From Lachnospiraceae bacterium (GTDB taxonomy: Bacteria; Bacillota; Clostridia; Lachnospirales; Lachnospiraceae), in the NCBI GenBank assembly GCA_029067085.1, contig JAIEFE010000014.1:246969-310968 (forward strand): a stretch of DNA of 64,000 nucleotides, written 5' to 3'. The notes below the pieces were generated by a model. It was not told the DNA's origin. It was given only the letters and a program-made list of their open reading frames with translations, and ran no database searches. Both the position numbers and the translations under genes were made by a program. Shown in pieces: positions 17,974 to 26,369 of this stretch (positions are counted from its first letter, which is position 1; each line of letters begins with the position of its first letter).

Positions 17974-19468
17974 GCAGTTTGTTATAGCCAAGAAGAGTTA
18001 TGCGGTAGATGGGTTTATAACAATCGATCTGATGGATGGTTATGTTTTGAGTTATCAGAAAAATCTGAAAGTTTATTTATCGAAAGGAAACTTTCAGGGG
18101 GTTTTGATTGGAATGGTTTGGCAGTGTGATGAGAAGAGAAAAACACCTTTTGAAGAATTGGATCGGTTGACTCATAAGGATAAAATAGAAGTGAATGATG
18201 TCTATGAGATGGAGAAAACTTGGTGCGGCAGGTATGTGCTCATAGTCGGTAACACGATTTATTTAGATGCTACAGGACTGCTGGGCATTTTTTATGTGAA
18301 TGATGTGCTGTCGAGCAGCTATGCTATTCTGTGTGATATTGTCGGAATTAAAGATAAATATCCGGACAAAACATTTGGGATTGGCATGTGCTATCAGCCG
18401 GGTACGCTTACTATGCACATGTCAATTAAAAGACTGCTTCCGACCCAGGTATATGATTTTGCAGAAAAAAAACTATCTTATAGAAATCTGATTTCTGATA
18501 ATGAAATTTTCGATTACTGTAGCGAACAAAGTATGGATATCTTCATCCAGCACTTTAAAACAGCCTTACTGAACATGCAGAAAGCAGTTGATGGTGACCT
18601 ATGGCTTTCTTTAACAGGCGGACATGATTCAAGAACGCTTATGGCTTTGATGGAATATGCAGGTTTTAAATATAACTGTTTTACACTTGATGTCAGCAAT
18701 CTTACTAGCGGAGATCGGGACTTGCCAAAACTTTTGGCGAAGCAACAAAAGCATCCATATTCTTTTATAAAGCGGAGCTTTCGTAATTTTTCTGCCCGTA
18801 GACTGAAGGAATATGTTTTACACTCAAATGGGTTTGCAAAAGATGAGGATATCTGGTCTTATACTTTTGGACAGTATCAGAAATTAACGGAATCGAATAA
18901 AGAGGTGGTTATATTACGCGGTGGGCTATGGGAGGTATGTCGGAAGTTTTTTAGAGAATATGCGGATGAAAAGGATTCTCTTAATATTGATTTGATGAAA
19001 AAGACCTGCCCAAGACTTGCAGAAGATAGGAGAGCTGTCATTTCCCTTTTAAGCTATCTGGAATATATAAAAAAACACAAAGAGAAATACATAGATGAAA
19101 TTGATAGATTTTATTGGGAAATACGTGTTGGATGCTGGCTTTCTTCGATAGAACAAAGCTGTGATATCATGGATCATATCACTTTTTTACAGCCATGCAA
19201 TTCCCGGGTATTATTAGCATTACTCTGTGCATTGGCAAAAGAGGAAAAGGAACCTTGGAAAAAGAAGCATCAGGAAAAAATCATAGAAAAATGCTGCCCT
19301 GAGTTGTTGCGCATTGACTTTGAGAACAAGCCAGATGATAAGCAAACTTTTATGAGAAAGATGTATATCAGAGTATTTAATTATTTGAAGTGGTTGTATT
19401 TATATGGTTTTAAGGGCGTTTTTGTGACTTTAGATGCAGCTATAAAGAATAAGTTTACAAAAGAGTAA
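17960..19468 (+). CDS. Asparagine-synthase-like protein lacking the glutaminase nucleophile
   Basis: The 502-residue protein contains the ATP-pyrophosphatase signature LSLTGGHDSRTLMAL near 217-230, the SGGxDS-like PP-loop of asparagine synthetase C-domains. The N-terminal 150 residues may be a remnant of the Ntn glutaminase fold (YVLIVGNTIYLDATGLLGIFY) but begin MVNN, so the catalytic Cys2 is missing. It may use another ammonia or amine source, or form an amide or adenylate on a sugar acid or side chain. TGGAGGATTGTC precedes the ATG. It is the last gene of the rightward operon, and its end overlaps a nuclease relic on the other strand. Confidence 0.72.
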   Translation: MVNNKQFVIAKKSYAVDGFITIDLMDGYVLSYQKNLKVYLSKGNFQGVLIGMVWQCDEKRKTPFEELDRLTHKDKIEVNDVYEMEKTWCGRYVLIVGNTIYLDATGLLGIFYVNDVLSSSYAILCDIVGIKDKYPDKTFGIGMCYQPGTLTMHMSIKRLLPTQVYDFAEKKLSYRNLISDNEIFDYCSEQSMDIFIQHFKTALLNMQKAVDGDLWLSLTGGHDSRTLMALMEYAGFKYNCFTLDVSNLTSGDRDLPKLLAKQQKHPYSFIKRSFRNFSARRLKEYVLHSNGFAKDEDIWSYTFGQYQKLTESNKEVVILRGGLWEVCRKFFREYADEKDSLNIDLMKKTCPRLAEDRRAVISLLSYLEYIKKHKEKYIDEIDRFYWEIRVGCWLSSIEQSCDIMDHITFLQPCNSRVLLALLCALAKEEKEPWKKKHQEKIIEKCCPELLRIDFENKPDDKQTFMRKMYIRVFNYLKWLYLYGFKGVFVTLDAAIKNKFTKE

Positions 19469-19661
19469 AAGAACTTATCGTCTCAAAGTTATCAGGAAGG
19501 GGAATCGGAGGCCTTTCAAAATCTTTGCCGGATTGTTTGTCAATAAAACCTAAATCACTATACAGATTATCGGTCAATTCATTCTCTGTCGTCACATCGG
19601 TTGGTGAATTTTCTGTTGCTTCGGTGTCCTTTGGGTGTAACGTCTTATACAATGCAAGCAT
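19455..19661 (-). pseudogene. N-terminal relic of an Rpn/PD-(D/E)XK nuclease-like gene
   Basis: A 68-codon frame reads MLALYKTLHPKDTEATE and later LYSDLGF. From memory, these resemble the N-termini of the recombination-promoting Rpn or 'transposase-like' PD-(D/E)XK nucleases common in Lachnospiraceae, where the conserved DLGF is followed by a VEAQSTW-type catalytic stretch. Here the chain diverges after DLGF and stops without any catalytic part. Four more in-frame residues (DKKS) precede the Met. It overlaps the 3' end of the plus-strand gene by 14 nt. It is probably the debris of a lost accessory gene. Confidence 0.45.
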
Positions 19662-19706
19662 GGACTTCTTGTCTTACTGTTCCATACGCTTTTACGCTGC
19701 TATATT

Positions 19707-19949
19707 TTATGACACTAACTCTCCCAGATTATACAATTCATCCGGACAGATATCCTGTCCATCAGGCCAAACAACTGTAAATCCATCTGTGGAAACACGT
19801 TTAAAATATTCAAAAGACCGCAATTGCCCATACCATTCACCTTTTATATATGGTTCAACATCAAAACACTTTTTTTCACCATTATCAAATACTACTAATA
19901 TCTGATAAGCGCAGATCACTTCCACTTGAATTGCGGTTGGTCTTAACAT
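19707..19949 (-). CDS. DUF2442 domain-containing protein
   Basis: The 80-residue protein has the DUF2442 pattern: VFDNGEKKCFDVEPYIKGEWY, then a VVWPDGQDICPDELY ending. DUF2442 proteins are small, often paired with DUF4160 proteins in arrangements that look like toxin-antitoxin or accessory modules; their function is unknown. GGAGGTGTTTTGTT precedes the ATG. The DUF4160 gene is 18 nt upstream. A copy of codons about 28-66 lies 660 bp away (20412-20528). Confidence 0.85.
   Translation of the reverse strand: MLRPTAIQVEVICAYQILVVFDNGEKKCFDVEPYIKGEWYGQLRSFEYFKRVSTDGFTVVWPDGQDICPDELYNLGELVS
19750..19866 (+). repeat. 117-bp direct repeat, copy inside DUF2442 gene
   Basis: This stretch of the DUF2442 gene is repeated in the same orientation at 20412-20528 with only about three base differences, so one copy is a recent duplicate. 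Confidence 0.9.
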
Positions 19950-19967
19950 AACAAAACACCTCCATAT

Positions 19968-20234
19968 CTAACGTAATGGCTCAATCTTGAAATAACCGTC
20001 TCCATTACATAGTAATTCCCAATTCGCTTTTAATTCATCTTCATGAATTGCTATCCACGCTAATAAAAGTTTCATCTGTTTGTTGGGGAAATCTCCCTCT
20101 AAAACTTCCCCATCTATCCCTACAACAATTTCGTTGTCTCCATACAAAGCATGAATATGTGGTTTATTATGTTTTCCGCCATTTTCACTTTGCATTCGCA
20201 CAATAATTCCAAAAAACATGGATAATGCGGGCAT
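19968..20234 (-). CDS. DUF4160 domain-containing protein
   Basis: The 88-residue protein matches DUF4160: MPALSMFFGIIVRMQ at the start and a NKPHIHALYGDNE centre with the conserved PHxH. It ends in KLLLAWIAIHEDEL. DUF4160 genes commonly precede DUF2442 genes and are suspected accessory or toxin-like modules. I chose the ATG at 20234 because GGAGG is 8 nt upstream; an in-frame GTG 15 nt earlier overlaps that ribosome site. A TATAAT box lies at 20270-20275 (minus) with a poor -35. Confidence 0.85.
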   Translation of the reverse strand: MPALSMFFGIIVRMQSENGGKHNKPHIHALYGDNEIVVGIDGEVLEGDFPNKQMKLLLAWIAIHEDELKANWELLCNGDGYFKIEPLR

Positions 20235-20411
20235 TTGAAGCACCTCCACTTTAATTTTTATTTCTTCCTATTATACAAGAATAACATAAGAACTTTAATA
20301 ATTAAAGAGAATTATGTCATCGTATGCCCAGAAAGAACATTGGTTTTATTTTAATCATTTTTACTATGCAGTTTGGACCTGTTGCAATAGCAATAGGTAT
20401 GTTAGTAAGTA

Positions 20412-20528
20412 ATATCCTGTCCATCAGGCCAAACAACTGTAAATCCATCTGTGGAAACACGTTTAAAATATTCAAAAGACCGCAATTGTCCATACCATTC
20501 ACTTTTTATATATGATTCAACATCAAAA
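20412..20528 (+). repeat. 117-bp direct repeat, orphan DUF2442 fragment
   Basis: This is a near-identical copy of 19750-19866 without the rest of the gene. Together with the terminator at 20531-20577 it fills much of the 346-bp gap between DUF4160 and the toxin gene. The remaining part (20276-20411) shows no supported gene. Confidence 0.88.
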
Positions 20529-20530
20529 GT

Positions 20531-20577
20531 AGCTGAAAAGCCGGAAGGGAGTATGTCTCCGTTCCAGCTTTTCGGCT
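20531..20577 (-). terminator. Hairpin terminator after the toxin-antitoxin operon
   Basis: 20531-20551 pairs with 20557-20577 as a 21-bp stem with three mismatches and a 5-nt loop (TATGT). It sits 4 nt past the toxin stop. The U-tract is short (ACTTTT on the minus strand, TTTATT on the plus strand), so it may act in both directions. Confidence 0.65.
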
Positions 20578-20580
20578 TTA

Positions 20581-20910
20581 TTAGTTTAATTCCTCTGCAA
20601 AGGTATTTTCATAATCTTGGAGCTGATGGTATATGGCATCCACGTAAGCAGTTGAGCCTTCTACCCGGTACAGAATAACGTAGCGGTGCCGCATGAAATG
20701 AATGGCGCGGTACCCGTTCTTTTTTAGCAGGGGATTGGTACAGAATTTCAGACTACCAGCGATTTTGGAAAGCTGATTCCGTGTTCCCAAGGCATCTTGC
20801 CATAAGTTATAAGCAGCCTGATCATTCAGCAGGGTATATTGTAGGTAATCAATATAGTCATTCAGTTGGGACAGAGCTTTTGGTGAGATGATTACTTCAA
20901 ATGAATCCAC
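20581..20910 (-). CDS. RelE/ParE-superfamily toxin
   Basis: The 109-residue protein resembles ParE toxins. It has VIISPKALSQLNDYIDYL at the start, a helical middle, then GYRAIHFMRHRYVILYRV followed by VDAIYHQLQDYE, the classic beta-sheet end with conserved Arg and Tyr. ParE toxins inhibit gyrase, while RelE relatives cut mRNA; sequence alone does not decide here, though the length and ending favour ParE. It overlaps the antitoxin gene by 14 nt, consistent with one translationally coupled operon. Confidence 0.82.
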   Translation of the reverse strand: MDSFEVIISPKALSQLNDYIDYLQYTLLNDQAAYNLWQDALGTRNQLSKIAGSLKFCTNPLLKKNGYRAIHFMRHRYVILYRVEGSTAYVDAIYHQLQDYENTFAEELN

Positions 20911-21139
20911 GCTGCTCTCCCACCCTTTTCAATGCGTCTTCCATATCAAGTCCCTTTCCATCGGAAATCTGTTGACGCGATTCGGCAAGATCCGAAAGAA
21001 TCTGTTCCTGGCTGACTGGGACGAACGGATTTGCAGGTTTCTTGGAAGTGAACAGCTTCTGTGTAAATTCCATGACTTTGATTCTTGCATCTTCTGGCAT
21101 TGCCTCAAGCATGGAAACAGTTGCGTCTAATGTACTCAT
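20897..21139 (-). CDS. Antitoxin of the ParE-type module
   Basis: The 80-residue protein begins MSTLDATVSMLEAMPEDARIK, a helical pattern seen in several small antitoxins, and ends in a toxin-binding-like tail EDALKRVGEQRGFI. It precedes and overlaps the toxin gene, the usual order. GAGGAGG lies 8 nt before the ATG. A strong promoter and a palindrome that could be its operator are just upstream, which fits autoregulation. I do not recognise the exact antitoxin family. Confidence 0.75.
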   Translation of the reverse strand: MSTLDATVSMLEAMPEDARIKVMEFTQKLFTSKKPANPFVPVSQEQILSDLAESRQQISDGKGLDMEDALKRVGEQRGFI

Positions 21140-21168
21140 GGGAAAGCCTCCTCACATGGTCATAGTCT

Positions 21169-21191
21169 ATAGGAAAAGTATTTCTTCCTAT
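21169..21191. promoter_or_regulatory. Candidate operator palindrome of the toxin-antitoxin operon
   Basis: ATAGGAA (21169-21175) and TTCCTAT (21185-21191) form a perfect inverted repeat around 9 nt, just downstream of the -10 box. The right half is part of TATTTCTTCCTAT, which recurs at 20259-20271 next to the DUF4160 promoter. Confidence 0.5.
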
Positions 21192-21197
21192 GGGTAG

Positions 21198-21226
21198 ATT
21201 ATACATGAAAAAAAGGGGGAGTTCAA
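21198..21226 (-). promoter_or_regulatory. Promoter of the toxin-antitoxin operon
   Basis: On the minus strand TTGAAC (21221-21226), a 17-bp spacer and TATAAT (21198-21203) lie about 60 nt before the antitoxin ATG. Confidence 0.7.
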
Positions 21227-21478
21227 TATGGGGAAGAAAGAGATATTATGGATAGTTAGTGTCTGCTGATTAAGCCAGTTCTATTTCGCACTGACCAGTA
21301 TGTATCACATATCTGTGGTGCAGCATACAAATATTATCTGAGAAAAGAACGTTAAAAAATCACTTGTCTTTTAGTTTTTCAATATATTTTTGCATAGCTC
21401 ATTGATGAGAATGCTTGGGATTCCCATGCTCAAATTATATATGTGAGCATGGACCCGAAAACCGATATTCCTTCTCTT
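21227..21478. other. Intergenic stretch with a possible decayed ORF
   Basis: No intact gene is visible. On the plus strand GGGGGAG and an ATG at 21228 begin a short frame (MGKKEILWIVSVC) that stops after 13 codons. The same frame then stays open for about 22 more codons. This could be the leftover start of a membrane protein. The 3' end holds the hairpin at 21424-21452. Confidence 0.3.
21424..21452 (-). terminator. Hairpin downstream of the large glycan locus
   Basis: CCATGCTCA (21424-21432) and TGAGCATGG (21444-21452) are a perfect 9-bp stem with an 11-nt AT-rich loop, 26 nt past the stop of the last gene of the minus-strand locus. No U-run follows, so terminator function is uncertain. Confidence 0.4.
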
Positions 21479-22639
21479 TTATTGCTGTTTTACTACTTCA
21501 CGATATAACCTTTCTATATTATCCGTATTAACAGATGATAAAAACCTATTTGAAAAAGTGTAAGCTTCCCGTCCGCACTTCTCAATATATTCCGGATTTT
21601 CCAAAAACCACTGCATTTTCTCGGCCAAATCCTGTGCATTTCCATTCTGAAATAATCTGCCATTCTTGTGATCCTCGATCAATTCAGGATTTGCGCCGGT
21701 ATCTGTACCTATTACCGGGTTTCCGGACATCATGGCTTCCACCGTGACACGCCCGAAAGCTTCCCTGTTGGAACATACCAATTCAATATCAGTCTTTTTA
21801 CGAAGCCCTTTCATATCGGACACAAATCCCAAAAATCTGCAGTAATCTTTCAGGTTATGGTCTGCAAATTCCCGGAGCTCCTGTTCATATTTTTTGGAAT
21901 CACTCATGGCAGATGCCTGTCCCGCAATCCATAACTCAAAACGTTCAAACCCTTTATCCTTTAATATTTTTACTGCTTTCAAGGCAGTATCCTGTCCTTT
22001 GTTACGGTGAAGATTTCCGGAAATCAGAAAAACCATTTTAGAAGTATTTTTTATATATTCTTTGGGAGATAAAAAATCTTCTGAAATTCCATTGTAGATT
22101 ACTGTACATTCTTTATCCGCTATTTCTTCTCTGTAATAATCTCTTAAACTCTTTGATATAAAAACGGCTTTCCCATTAACTTTGGAAACAAACCGGCAGC
22201 TTTTCTTTCGTCCCTTCAAGTATTCCAGTTGATAATCCATATCACCAAATTCCCGGAAGTGCCATACATGAGGAAGCTTTGCCATCTCTGCCGCCAAAGC
22301 CCCCACATCGATTGCACTGGAATTGGAGTGTATGATCTGTATATTTTCTTTGCGTGCAAGTCTTGCAATCCTTACTGCCGGTATTTTTTCTGTTGCATAC
22401 AACATACGAAAAGCGCACTTTAAAATTGGATTCCAATAAGAAGGCATCATCCACCATCCAAAAAATATTTTGTGCACCGGAATCTGCAGCTCCTTTAACT
22501 TCGCATAGACCTGTCCAGACTTAAAGGGTATAACTACTATTACTTTATTTCCCTTTTTCCGTAACTCATCCGCTAATGTAACTAAAGATTTTGATGCACC
22601 ACCCAGATTTCTTTCGTGTGCTACCAACAAAATATTCAT
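21479..22639 (-). CDS. GT4 glycosyltransferase
   Basis: The 386-residue protein has the GT-B fold of family 4: N-terminal MNILLVAHERNLGGASKSL with the conserved glycine loop, a central VFLISGNLHRNKGQDTALKA, and a C-terminal sugar-nucleotide site NREAFGRVTVEAMMSGNPVIGTD (E-x7-E type). It would add one sugar on the cytoplasmic face to a lipid-linked intermediate. It is the last gene of the long minus-strand run and follows the DUF2304 gene by 3 nt. Confidence 0.87.
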   Translation of the reverse strand: MNILLVAHERNLGGASKSLVTLADELRKKGNKVIVVIPFKSGQVYAKLKELQIPVHKIFFGWWMMPSYWNPILKCAFRMLYATEKIPAVRIARLARKENIQIIHSNSSAIDVGALAAEMAKLPHVWHFREFGDMDYQLEYLKGRKKSCRFVSKVNGKAVFISKSLRDYYREEIADKECTVIYNGISEDFLSPKEYIKNTSKMVFLISGNLHRNKGQDTALKAVKILKDKGFERFELWIAGQASAMSDSKKYEQELREFADHNLKDYCRFLGFVSDMKGLRKKTDIELVCSNREAFGRVTVEAMMSGNPVIGTDTGANPELIEDHKNGRLFQNGNAQDLAEKMQWFLENPEYIEKCGREAYTFSNRFLSSVNTDNIERLYREVVKQQ

Positions 22640-22642
22640 AAT

Positions 22643-23023
22643 CTAGTTACCGTTTATCTTTCCTTTTTCTTTTTCCGTTTCCACTTCCCTGATTCTCTTA
22701 TCCAAAATCGCGATTTCCTGCACAAGTTGGCGGATTTTAGCATTCTGTCTGGATGCAATAGATGTCAGCGCCATCATGATCATCAACATAAAAGCAATGC
22801 AGATAATGAAAAGACCATTCATATTATCTTCAATACCAAGAATGCTGATAATATACCTTAACAACTCCGGATAGATCACCAGAATGCCAAGCACCACCCC
22901 GGACAAAAGCCACAGCAGCGTATATTTCAGATTCAGAGCTCTTTGTTTCAGGAAATATAATATAATGACAAAATAGCATATCACCGCAATGATCAGTGTA
23001 ACTCTTAACGTAGAAGGAATCAT
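22643..23023 (-). CDS. DUF2304 small membrane protein
   Basis: The 126-residue protein begins MIPSTLRVTLIIAVICYFVI and has three hydrophobic helices. A charged coiled-coil tail follows (RQNAKIRQLVQEIAILDKRI). DUF2304 proteins are habitual neighbours of polyprenyl-phosphate GT2 enzymes, as here; they may help flip or anchor the product, which is inference. I prefer the ATG at 23023 because AGGAGG lies 13 nt upstream; an ATG at 23050 would overlap the previous gene by 17 nt but lacks a ribosome site. Confidence 0.8.
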   Translation of the reverse strand: MIPSTLRVTLIIAVICYFVIILYFLKQRALNLKYTLLWLLSGVVLGILVIYPELLRYIISILGIEDNMNGLFIICIAFMLMIMMALTSIASRQNAKIRQLVQEIAILDKRIREVETEKEKGKINGN

Positions 23024-23033
23024 CTCTGCAACC

Positions 23034-23807
23034 TTACCTCCTAATCCCATAACTCAGGCGACAAACAAGAATCGCTAATGTAACTTTAATCATATAATAT
23101 ACGGATTTCCAAGATGTAATGGAGCTGCTTCCGCCTTCTCTGGCACGCATCCGAACCGGCACTTCCATGATTCTGCCCCTGTGCATAATAGCGGTAACAA
23201 TTGCCTCCGGTTCCGGATAGTCTGTAGGGTAATCATTCGCATAAATATCAATAAATCGTTTATTAACCGCCCGATATCCGCTCGTCACATCCATGATTCT
23301 CTTTCCGGTCGTAAGCAGGATCAGCAAACTTAATACTTTAATTCCCATTCTTCTTGTCAGGGATGACTGGAATCCTTCCTTTTTCAGAAACCGGGACCCA
23401 ATCACAATATCCGCCTCATCCTCCAGAAGAGGCTTTAACATATCTCCCAGATAAGCAATATCATGCTGCCCGTCTCCATCCATCTGGACTGCAACATCAT
23501 AGCCGTTTCTGGCTGCATAGATGTAGCCTGCCTGCACCGCCCCTCCGATTCCCAGATTGATGGGAAGATTCAGGTAATGAAAATGCCGCCTATTACATAT
23601 ATCCAATGTAGAATCTGTGGAGCCGTCGTTGATGATCAGATAATCAACGGACAAGCGCGCATCCAAAGTTTCCTCAGTAAGTTGTGAAGTCAGATGCTCT
23701 ATCACTTCAGCTATATTCTCTTCCTCATTATAAGCCGGAATAATGATCAGAACTCTCACTTCTTTTTCTCCCTGCTCTTTGCTCTCTTCATGTCGGAATC
23801 GTTCCAC
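23034..23807 (-). CDS. GT2, polyprenyl-phosphate sugar (dolichyl-P-mannose synthase-like) transferase
   Basis: The 257-residue protein matches DPM1/GtrB-like GT2 enzymes: VLIIIPAYNEEENIAEVI, DYLIINDGSTDST, the metal site QMDGDGQHD and GSRFL, with no long C-terminal membrane domain. The family transfers a sugar from a nucleotide to polyprenyl phosphate, giving donors used outside the membrane by GT-C enzymes. The start is a GTG with AAAGGG upstream. Adjacent genes encode DUF2304 and two GT-C-like membrane proteins, fitting that pathway. Confidence 0.85.
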   Translation of the reverse strand: MERFRHEESKEQGEKEVRVLIIIPAYNEEENIAEVIEHLTSQLTEETLDARLSVDYLIINDGSTDSTLDICNRRHFHYLNLPINLGIGGAVQAGYIYAARNGYDVAVQMDGDGQHDIAYLGDMLKPLLEDEADIVIGSRFLKKEGFQSSLTRRMGIKVLSLLILLTTGKRIMDVTSGYRAVNKRFIDIYANDYPTDYPEPEAIVTAIMHRGRIMEVPVRMRAREGGSSSITSWKSVYYMIKVTLAILVCRLSYGIRR

Positions 23808-23831
23808 TGATGCATTCCCTTTCTGACATTA

Positions 23832-26312
23832 CTAATATGTCTTTACGCCTACTTTTCCAATATAGCTAAGCGCTAATTTTCCATCCGATTTTTGCACTTT
23901 GTAAAATGTACCGTCATCTATCGTATCCGGCTCTTCAAACAGCTCTTCATAAGATTCCCGAAAAACATCTGCCGGATGCAAAATAAAAACATATTGAGAA
24001 TTTTGTAATCTTTCCTCCAAAGTTTCCTCCGAAACGATTACAATATCCTTATACTCCACAAACGCTTCGTCCTCTTCGATGTTTCTCTGCCAGATAGCAG
24101 CCTGCTTCTGATAAGCTTCCTCCGAACCGAAAATATTCGTTTTTGTACTCGCTGACAATACCGGACTGGCTATGTTCTTAAATCTGATATAGGCAAGCTG
24201 ATCACTGCCATTTGAAATAAAAAATATATCTTCACCCCTTTTGGAAAAACTTCTGAGCACCTCCGCCACATCATGATACCAGTATGTATCATCTTCTACA
24301 ACCCTGTAATCCATATTTTTATTAACAAAACTTTCTATTGGAAGACATATCAGCATGATCGCACTTATTCCGTATGCTGCTGCCAGATTAACTCTTTTTT
24401 CCTGCAAATTATTTTTCGAAGCGCAGTCAATGATCAAAAAACCAAAAGCGATCACAACACCGCCGATAAAAGAGCCAAAATATCTGTAATGAGAAACCAG
24501 TTGAACCGCTTCTCCAATCGGAAAGGCAAAAAGGTACATAAGTTCTAAAACGCAGCAATAACACAACCCGGCAAGAAAAGAAAAAACACCAAAGGATACT
24601 ATCTTAGTTCTACGATTTCCCCAGAAATCAACCAATGAAAGAATACCGATGACCACTAGGATAAAGACGGATAGATCCACATACGAGAATCCTGTATGAC
24701 CAAACATAAATGTCTTTTCATCAAAAAGTACGATGATAAATTTTTTGATAGAGGAATATCGATATCCCCCGTCCTCATGCCGCAGCAACTGCAATATTCC
24801 ATCCAAAGTGATGCCGCTTGCACTGATAGAATTTGCAAAATGAATTTGAGGTTTTTCTTCAACCGCTTTAACCGGAACACGCATATAAATCTGCCAGCTC
24901 AAAAAAACAGCTGCCGCAAACGACAAACACAGACACGGGCGGACCAAAACTCTCAAGAGCTTTTTTTTCTGTCGGACAGCCTGTACGATCTGATCAGCCA
25001 TCATGACCAAAGCCAAACATCCCGCGATAACGACTCCCATATCTTTGGTCAGCGTCAGTGCAAATAATCCGCCTAAAATGCGCAACAGATTAAATCCTGA
25101 CAGTTCTTCCGAAAAATAACAAACCAGAACATAGGCTGTAAAAACTGCAAGTAAAGGATCTACATAAATACTGTTATAAACATCTCCAAAGAAGATGACC
25201 GGAACAATAAACATGACAGATACCGCTGCAATCAAGTATATCAGCTTTTTCCCTGCACCTTTACAGATTATGATCAATGAACTGAGCAGAGTTATCTGAA
25301 ATGCGTCATATGCAAGTTCATGAGAAAACAAACCATTGGCATATTCAAAAAAGTATTCGATCAACGTTGCAAAAGGAGGATATCTCACCAGCCAAACGGA
25401 GGTATCCATATGTTTTGCAAAGGAATTGTAATAAAACATATCCTTTACGGCCAGTCCCCAGTGAGAATACTCATCCCAATTCGCAAACCATGCTCCATGA
25501 TTATTCAGAAGAATCAGCCCAAATAAAATCACATAGATCACTATAGCCGGAGAACATAAATTCTTCCCGTCTAAATTCTTTTTCTGATATAAATAAATCG
25601 CCGCCATCAGGCTGACGGCAGAAATAACATATACTAACACCATTCCTTCACGAAGCATTTCGAAAAGCCCTGCTATATAAAGGATAAATACGGTGAAAAT
25701 GACAGCTAAACCAACACATTCTTCCCATTTTCTCTCCCAAACTATCATGAACAACAGGGATAAAGATAAAAACGGAAAGAACACTGCAAACAACCAGAAT
25801 ACGTAGGAAGATTTTAAAAAGGAAACATTCAATGCCAACGCTTCGTTGTATACTTGTCCGTCAATACTGCATCCTGCATAATCTGTTCCCGAATCGATCA
25901 ACAAGGTGCCGTCCGAAGAGCTCGTGTCAAAGCAAAGCTGAAATCGGTAACGCTCTCCCGGAGTAAGCTTCAATGCTTTAAAACGAAAATCCAAACTTCC
26001 CCTCTCATCTCTATGAAACACTTTCTCTATGCTTGTCTGCAATAGTATTTCAGAATGATCATCCGAATGAATCAGCAGTTTCATATTGCTTTCGAAATCC
26101 GACAAGGAAGTGTACGGCACACTGATTCCGGTAATCTTTTTAACCTGCGGCTGCCAGGTCTGTTCCAGCACCGAATCTCCGGTGGAAAAGGCAATCTGAG
26201 AATCCGGAATGGATACGATCGGCGTGATCAATGTGCGATTCCGCATGAGCAACGCTAAAACGGCCGCTGCAAACAACATGATAAAGAAGATATTTTTCTT
26301 AAATAGCTTCAT
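23832..26312 (-). CDS. Large GT-C-like membrane glycosyltransferase
   Basis: The 826-residue protein has one N-terminal helix (about 5-22), an extracytoplasmic beta-rich domain to about 155, and then about 12-14 transmembrane helices. The loop NWDEYSHWGL near 300 has the acidic Asp-Glu site expected in GT-C enzymes that use polyprenyl-phosphate sugars. The C-terminal 150 residues are soluble and outside. I chose the ATG at 26312 (MKLFKKNIFF) because GGAGG lies 9 nt upstream. It probably glycosylates a surface polymer or protein outside the membrane using the lipid donor made by the neighbouring GT2. Confidence 0.7.
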   Translation of the reverse strand: MKLFKKNIFFIMLFAAAVLALLMRNRTLITPIVSIPDSQIAFSTGDSVLEQTWQPQVKKITGISVPYTSLSDFESNMKLLIHSDDHSEILLQTSIEKVFHRDERGSLDFRFKALKLTPGERYRFQLCFDTSSSDGTLLIDSGTDYAGCSIDGQVYNEALALNVSFLKSSYVFWLFAVFFPFLSLSLLFMIVWERKWEECVGLAVIFTVFILYIAGLFEMLREGMVLVYVISAVSLMAAIYLYQKKNLDGKNLCSPAIVIYVILFGLILLNNHGAWFANWDEYSHWGLAVKDMFYYNSFAKHMDTSVWLVRYPPFATLIEYFFEYANGLFSHELAYDAFQITLLSSLIIICKGAGKKLIYLIAAVSVMFIVPVIFFGDVYNSIYVDPLLAVFTAYVLVCYFSEELSGFNLLRILGGLFALTLTKDMGVVIAGCLALVMMADQIVQAVRQKKKLLRVLVRPCLCLSFAAAVFLSWQIYMRVPVKAVEEKPQIHFANSISASGITLDGILQLLRHEDGGYRYSSIKKFIIVLFDEKTFMFGHTGFSYVDLSVFILVVIGILSLVDFWGNRRTKIVSFGVFSFLAGLCYCCVLELMYLFAFPIGEAVQLVSHYRYFGSFIGGVVIAFGFLIIDCASKNNLQEKRVNLAAAYGISAIMLICLPIESFVNKNMDYRVVEDDTYWYHDVAEVLRSFSKRGEDIFFISNGSDQLAYIRFKNIASPVLSASTKTNIFGSEEAYQKQAAIWQRNIEEDEAFVEYKDIVIVSEETLEERLQNSQYVFILHPADVFRESYEELFEEPDTIDDGTFYKVQKSDGKLALSYIGKVGVKTY

Positions 26313-26369
26313 GTAGAGCTGCCTCCCCGATGGTTTATTATAGCACACATAACTTATAAATCCAACATC

